DNA of 7,268 nucleotides. Source: Actinomycetes bacterium (GTDB taxonomy: Bacteria; Actinomycetota; Actinomycetes; Mycobacteriales; Micromonosporaceae). The position numbers and the translations under genes were made by a program. Where the stretch lies: positions 1 to 7,268 of the forward strand of contig JAJYSW010000164.1 of NCBI GenBank assembly GCA_021793335.1. The letters are read 5' to 3'. Below the pieces are notes generated by a model, which saw only the letters and a program-made list of their open reading frames with translations, was not told the DNA's origin and did not search any database. This document shows positions 5,062 to 7,268 of the stretch, in pieces. Position 1 is the first letter of the stretch. Each line of letters begins with the position of its first letter.

Positions 5062-6378
5062 ATGAGCGAGCGGCGAACACACGATTTCATCGGCATCGGC
5101 CTGGGGCCGTTCAACCTCGGTCTGGCGTGCCTGGCCGCACCCGTCGAGGGCCTCGACGGGATCTTCTTGGAACGCAAGGCGGCAGTCGACTGGCATCCGG
5201 GGATGCTCGTCGAGGGCACGACCATGCAGGTGCCGTTCATGGCCGATCTGGTGACGCTGGCCGATCCCACGTCGCCGTACTCGTTCCTCAACTACCTCAA
5301 GGAACGGGGCCGGATCTATCAGTTCTATATCCGGGAGTCGTTCTTCCCGTTGCGCAGCGAGTTCCAGGACTATCTGCGGTGGGCCGCGGGGAAGCTCGGC
5401 AATCTGCACTTCGAACGCGAGGCGGTGGGCGTCGAGTGGGACGGTCGGCGCGGGGCCTATGCGGTCCGCAGCACCGGCCCGGCGGGCGAGCGCGTGGCAT
5501 TCGCGCGGCGGCTGGTGCTCGGCACCGGCACTCCGCCGTGGGTGCCGCCGGCGTGCCGCGAATTGAGCGGCGCGACCCTCTGCCACTCTTCATCCTATTT
5601 GGAGCATAGGGAGCGGCTGCGCCGGTGCGGCAGCGTGACCGTGGTCGGCAGCGGCCAGAGCGCCGCCGAGATCTACCGGGATCTGTTGGAAGACCTCGGG
5701 CCGGATTCGCCTCGGCTGGACTGGGTGACGCGCTCGCCCAGATTCTTCCCCTTGGAGTACACCAAGCTGACTCTGGAAATGACCAGTCCAGACTATGTGG
5801 ACTATTTCCATGCGCTTCCCGCCGCCGAGCGCGAGGAGCTCAACGCCGCGCACAAGGGTCTCTACAAGGGCATCAACGCCGAGTTGATCGACGAGATCTA
5901 CGACCTGCTGTACCGGAAGCGCTTCGAGCACGGCCAGATCCCGACTCGACTGCTCACCAACTGCACGGTGGAGAAAGCCGCCGCCGCGGGGACGCCCGAA
6001 GGCGAGGAGTTCGTCCTCGGCGTCCGTCAGCACGAACAGGGCCGCGACTTCGAGCTGCGCACCGAGGGCCTGGTCCTGGCGACCGGCTACAGCGGCGCTC
6101 CACCCGCGTTCCTCGACGGCATCCGCGAACGGCTGCGCTTCGACGCCCGCGGACGCCTGGAGGCCCGCCGCGACTACAGCGTCGACGCCGCAGGCGAGGG
6201 CGAGGTGTTCGTCCAGAACGCCGAGCTGTCCACGCACGGCTTCGTCACACCCGATCTGGGCATGGCCGCCTACCGCAATTCGTGGATCATCCGCGCCATG
6301 ACCGGCCGCGAGGTCTATCCGATCGAGCGGCGCATCGCCTTCCAGGATTTCGCCGCACCGCAGGAGACCACCGCATGA
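5062..6378 (+). CDS. desB: Cadaverine N-monooxygenase (DesB-like, IucD family)
   Basis: A 438-residue FAD- and NADPH-dependent N-hydroxylating monooxygenase. It turns cadaverine into N-hydroxycadaverine, supplying the hydroxamate nitrogen. The FAD-binding loop is GIGLGPFN at 11-18, with the family-typical proline and asparagine. DLVTLADPTSPYSFLNYLKERGRIYQFY is characteristic of the lysine/ornithine N-hydroxylase family. The NADPH-binding loop is GSGQSAAE at 196-203, and the ATGYS motif is at 340-344. Length is normal for the family. Homologs hydroxylate lysine (IucD) or ornithine (PvdA, SidA); cadaverine is inferred from the lysine decarboxylase gene immediately before it. The start codon follows the desA stop with no gap, and its AGGAGG (5051-5056) lies in the end of desA, so translation is probably coupled. 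The reverse strand is also open over much of this gene, but only as a shadow. Confidence 0.93.
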   Translation: MSERRTHDFIGIGLGPFNLGLACLAAPVEGLDGIFLERKAAVDWHPGMLVEGTTMQVPFMADLVTLADPTSPYSFLNYLKERGRIYQFYIRESFFPLRSEFQDYLRWAAGKLGNLHFEREAVGVEWDGRRGAYAVRSTGPAGERVAFARRLVLGTGTPPWVPPACRELSGATLCHSSSYLEHRERLRRCGSVTVVGSGQSAAEIYRDLLEDLGPDSPRLDWVTRSPRFFPLEYTKLTLEMTSPDYVDYFHALPAAEREELNAAHKGLYKGINAELIDEIYDLLYRKRFEHGQIPTRLLTNCTVEKAAAAGTPEGEEFVLGVRQHEQGRDFELRTEGLVLATGYSGAPPAFLDGIRERLRFDARGRLEARRDYSVDAAGEGEVFVQNAELSTHGFVTPDLGMAAYRNSWIIRAMTGREVYPIERRIAFQDFAAPQETTA

Positions 6379-6956
6379 TGCACGCTCCGGACACGTTCAA
6401 GCACCACGACGACCGGCTCGGCGAGTTCGCGCTCCGCCCGGTCGATCCGGCCGTCGACGCCCCACTGCTGCACGCATGGGTCACGCACCCCAAATGCCGG
6501 TACTGGATGATGGCCGATTCCTCGATCGCCGACGTCTGGACCGAGCACGAGGCCATCGCCGCCAGCGAGCACCACTTCGCCTTCCTCGGCATGCACCGCT
6601 ACCGTTCCTCCTTCCTCGTGGAGGTCTACGATCCGGCGCACACCGAACTGGCGGGCGTCTACGACGTCCTGGACGGCGACATCGGCATGCACGTCCTCAC
6701 CGCCCCGACGAACACCCCCGTCTCAGGGTTCACCAAGGGCGTCATGGCCACCGCCATGAGCCTGCTCTTCGACGGCTTCGGCGCGAAGCGCGTCGTGGTC
6801 GAACCGGACGCGACGAACACCCCGATCCACCGGCTCAACGCCTGGGCGGGCTTCCAGGTCGAACGCACCGTCCAGTTGAGCGATAAGCAGGCGCTCCTCA
6901 GCTTCTGCACCACCAGCGACCACGAGCGGTCCGCCGCGAAAGGAACCCGAGCATGA
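6375..6956 (+). CDS. desC: N-hydroxycadaverine acyltransferase (DesC-like, GNAT/IucB family)
   Basis: A 193-residue acyl-CoA-dependent N-acyltransferase that would transfer a succinyl or acetyl group to N-hydroxycadaverine, making the hydroxamate building block. It matches the siderophore acetyltransferase branch of the GNAT fold (IucB, RhbD, AlcB, MbtK-like): W44 in the CRYWMM segment, LVEVYDP at 81-87, GDIGMHVL at 101-108, and VVVEPDATNTPIHRLNAWAGF from 140. H106 and D145 correspond in position to the His/Asp pair thought to be catalytic in MbtK-type enzymes; that comparison is from memory. The start ATG 6375 overlaps the desB TGA as ATGA and has AGGAG at 6362-6366, eight bases upstream. 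A second ATG at 6378 would also work, with poorer spacing. The choice between succinyl- and acetyl-CoA cannot be read here and would decide whether linear capped or cyclic products form. Confidence 0.9.
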   Translation: MMHAPDTFKHHDDRLGEFALRPVDPAVDAPLLHAWVTHPKCRYWMMADSSIADVWTEHEAIAASEHHFAFLGMHRYRSSFLVEVYDPAHTELAGVYDVLDGDIGMHVLTAPTNTPVSGFTKGVMATAMSLLFDGFGAKRVVVEPDATNTPIHRLNAWAGFQVERTVQLSDKQALLSFCTTSDHERSAAKGTRA

Positions 6957-7268
6957 CCGGCCCCATCGACCATCTCCGCCCCGAGCACTGGCGGCGGGCC
7001 ACCAGGGAGCTGCTGGCCAAGGCCATCGGCGAGTTCGCCCACGAACGGCTGTTCACACCCGTGTGGAGCGAGGGCCGCTACGTCCTGTCCAGCGACACCG
7101 ACCGGTACCTGTTCGAGGCCGTCCGCCTCGCGCTCGACCACTGGGCGGTCGATCCCGAGTCGCTGCGACGCGAAGGCCCCGACGGCACGGAACTGCCGCT
7201 GGACGCCGCCCGGTTCTTCATCGCCTTCAGGGACGAACTGGGGTTGAGCGAGGAGATCCTTCCCGTCT
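6953..7268 (+). CDS. desD: NIS siderophore synthetase, IucA/IucC family (DesD-like), N-terminal part
   Basis: The first 105 residues of a gene that runs off the window; complete family members are near 600 residues. DesD is an ATP-dependent, NRPS-independent synthetase that joins N-hydroxy-N-succinylcadaverine units by amide bonds and closes or caps the chain, giving desferrioxamine E, B or smaller products such as bisucaberin. The N-terminal wording WRRATRELLAKAIGEFAHER (13-32), FEAVRLALDHWAVDPESL (54-71) and FRDELGLSEEILPV (about 92-105) closely follows the DesD N-terminus. The ATP-binding and citrate/succinate-site residues lie downstream, outside the window. ATG 6953 overlaps the desC TGA as ATGA, and AAAGGA at 6939-6944 lies eight bases upstream. 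As the fourth coupled gene it completes the desABCD order. Confidence 0.92.
   Translation, partial: MTGPIDHLRPEHWRRATRELLAKAIGEFAHERLFTPVWSEGRYVLSSDTDRYLFEAVRLALDHWAVDPESLRREGPDGTELPLDAARFFIAFRDELGLSEEILPV

Noticed and set aside
3949..5586. Very long open frame on the - strand (545 codons)
   Set aside because: It lies antisense to desA and the start of desB, both of which have clear family motifs. Long antisense frames are usual in GC-rich coding DNA, and the product shows no recognisable domain.
1..7268. CRISPR arrays, tRNA or rRNA genes, insertion sequences
   Set aside because: No regularly spaced direct repeats, cloverleaf-like RNA sequence, rRNA sequence or transposase motif was seen on either strand.

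Overview
The window reads as a piece of chromosome from a high-GC Gram-positive bacterium (Actinobacteria). G and C dominate third codon positions throughout, ribosome binding sites are strong AGGAGG/AAGGAG types, the fumarase and desferrioxamine-type proteins look actinobacterial, and a DtxR/IdeR-type iron box is present. I cannot place the genus. Every gene I can support lies on the + strand.

Left part (1-2763): the C-terminal third of a class II fumarase (FumC); a small three-helix DUF4190-type membrane protein; a phage-lysin-like cell-wall hydrolase (M15-like peptidase domain plus a C-terminal peptidoglycan-binding domain) with no signal peptide; and a class I SAM-dependent methyltransferase that appears to be read from a leaderless transcript. 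These genes look like separate transcription units with no shared pathway.

Middle (2764-3570): about 740 bases without a convincing gene, rich in inverted repeats, including one 12-bp perfect stem. It leads into a regulatory stretch holding an 8-bp inverted repeat, a near-consensus iron box and a 14-bp perfect palindrome in the presumed leader.

Right part (3571-7268, running off the end): a tightly coupled siderophore operon, desA-desB-desC-desD. DesA decarboxylates lysine to cadaverine, DesB N-hydroxylates cadaverine, DesC acylates N-hydroxycadaverine with an acyl-CoA, and DesD (only its first 105 residues are here) is the ATP-dependent NIS synthetase that oligomerises and/or cyclises the units. 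This is the known route to desferrioxamines and related hydroxamates. The iron box implies repression by an iron-loaded DtxR/IdeR-type protein when iron is plentiful. The operon is a known system type. The less ordinary parts of the window are the layered control region before desA, the long repeat-rich gap, the leaderless methyltransferase and the orphan lysin-like gene.
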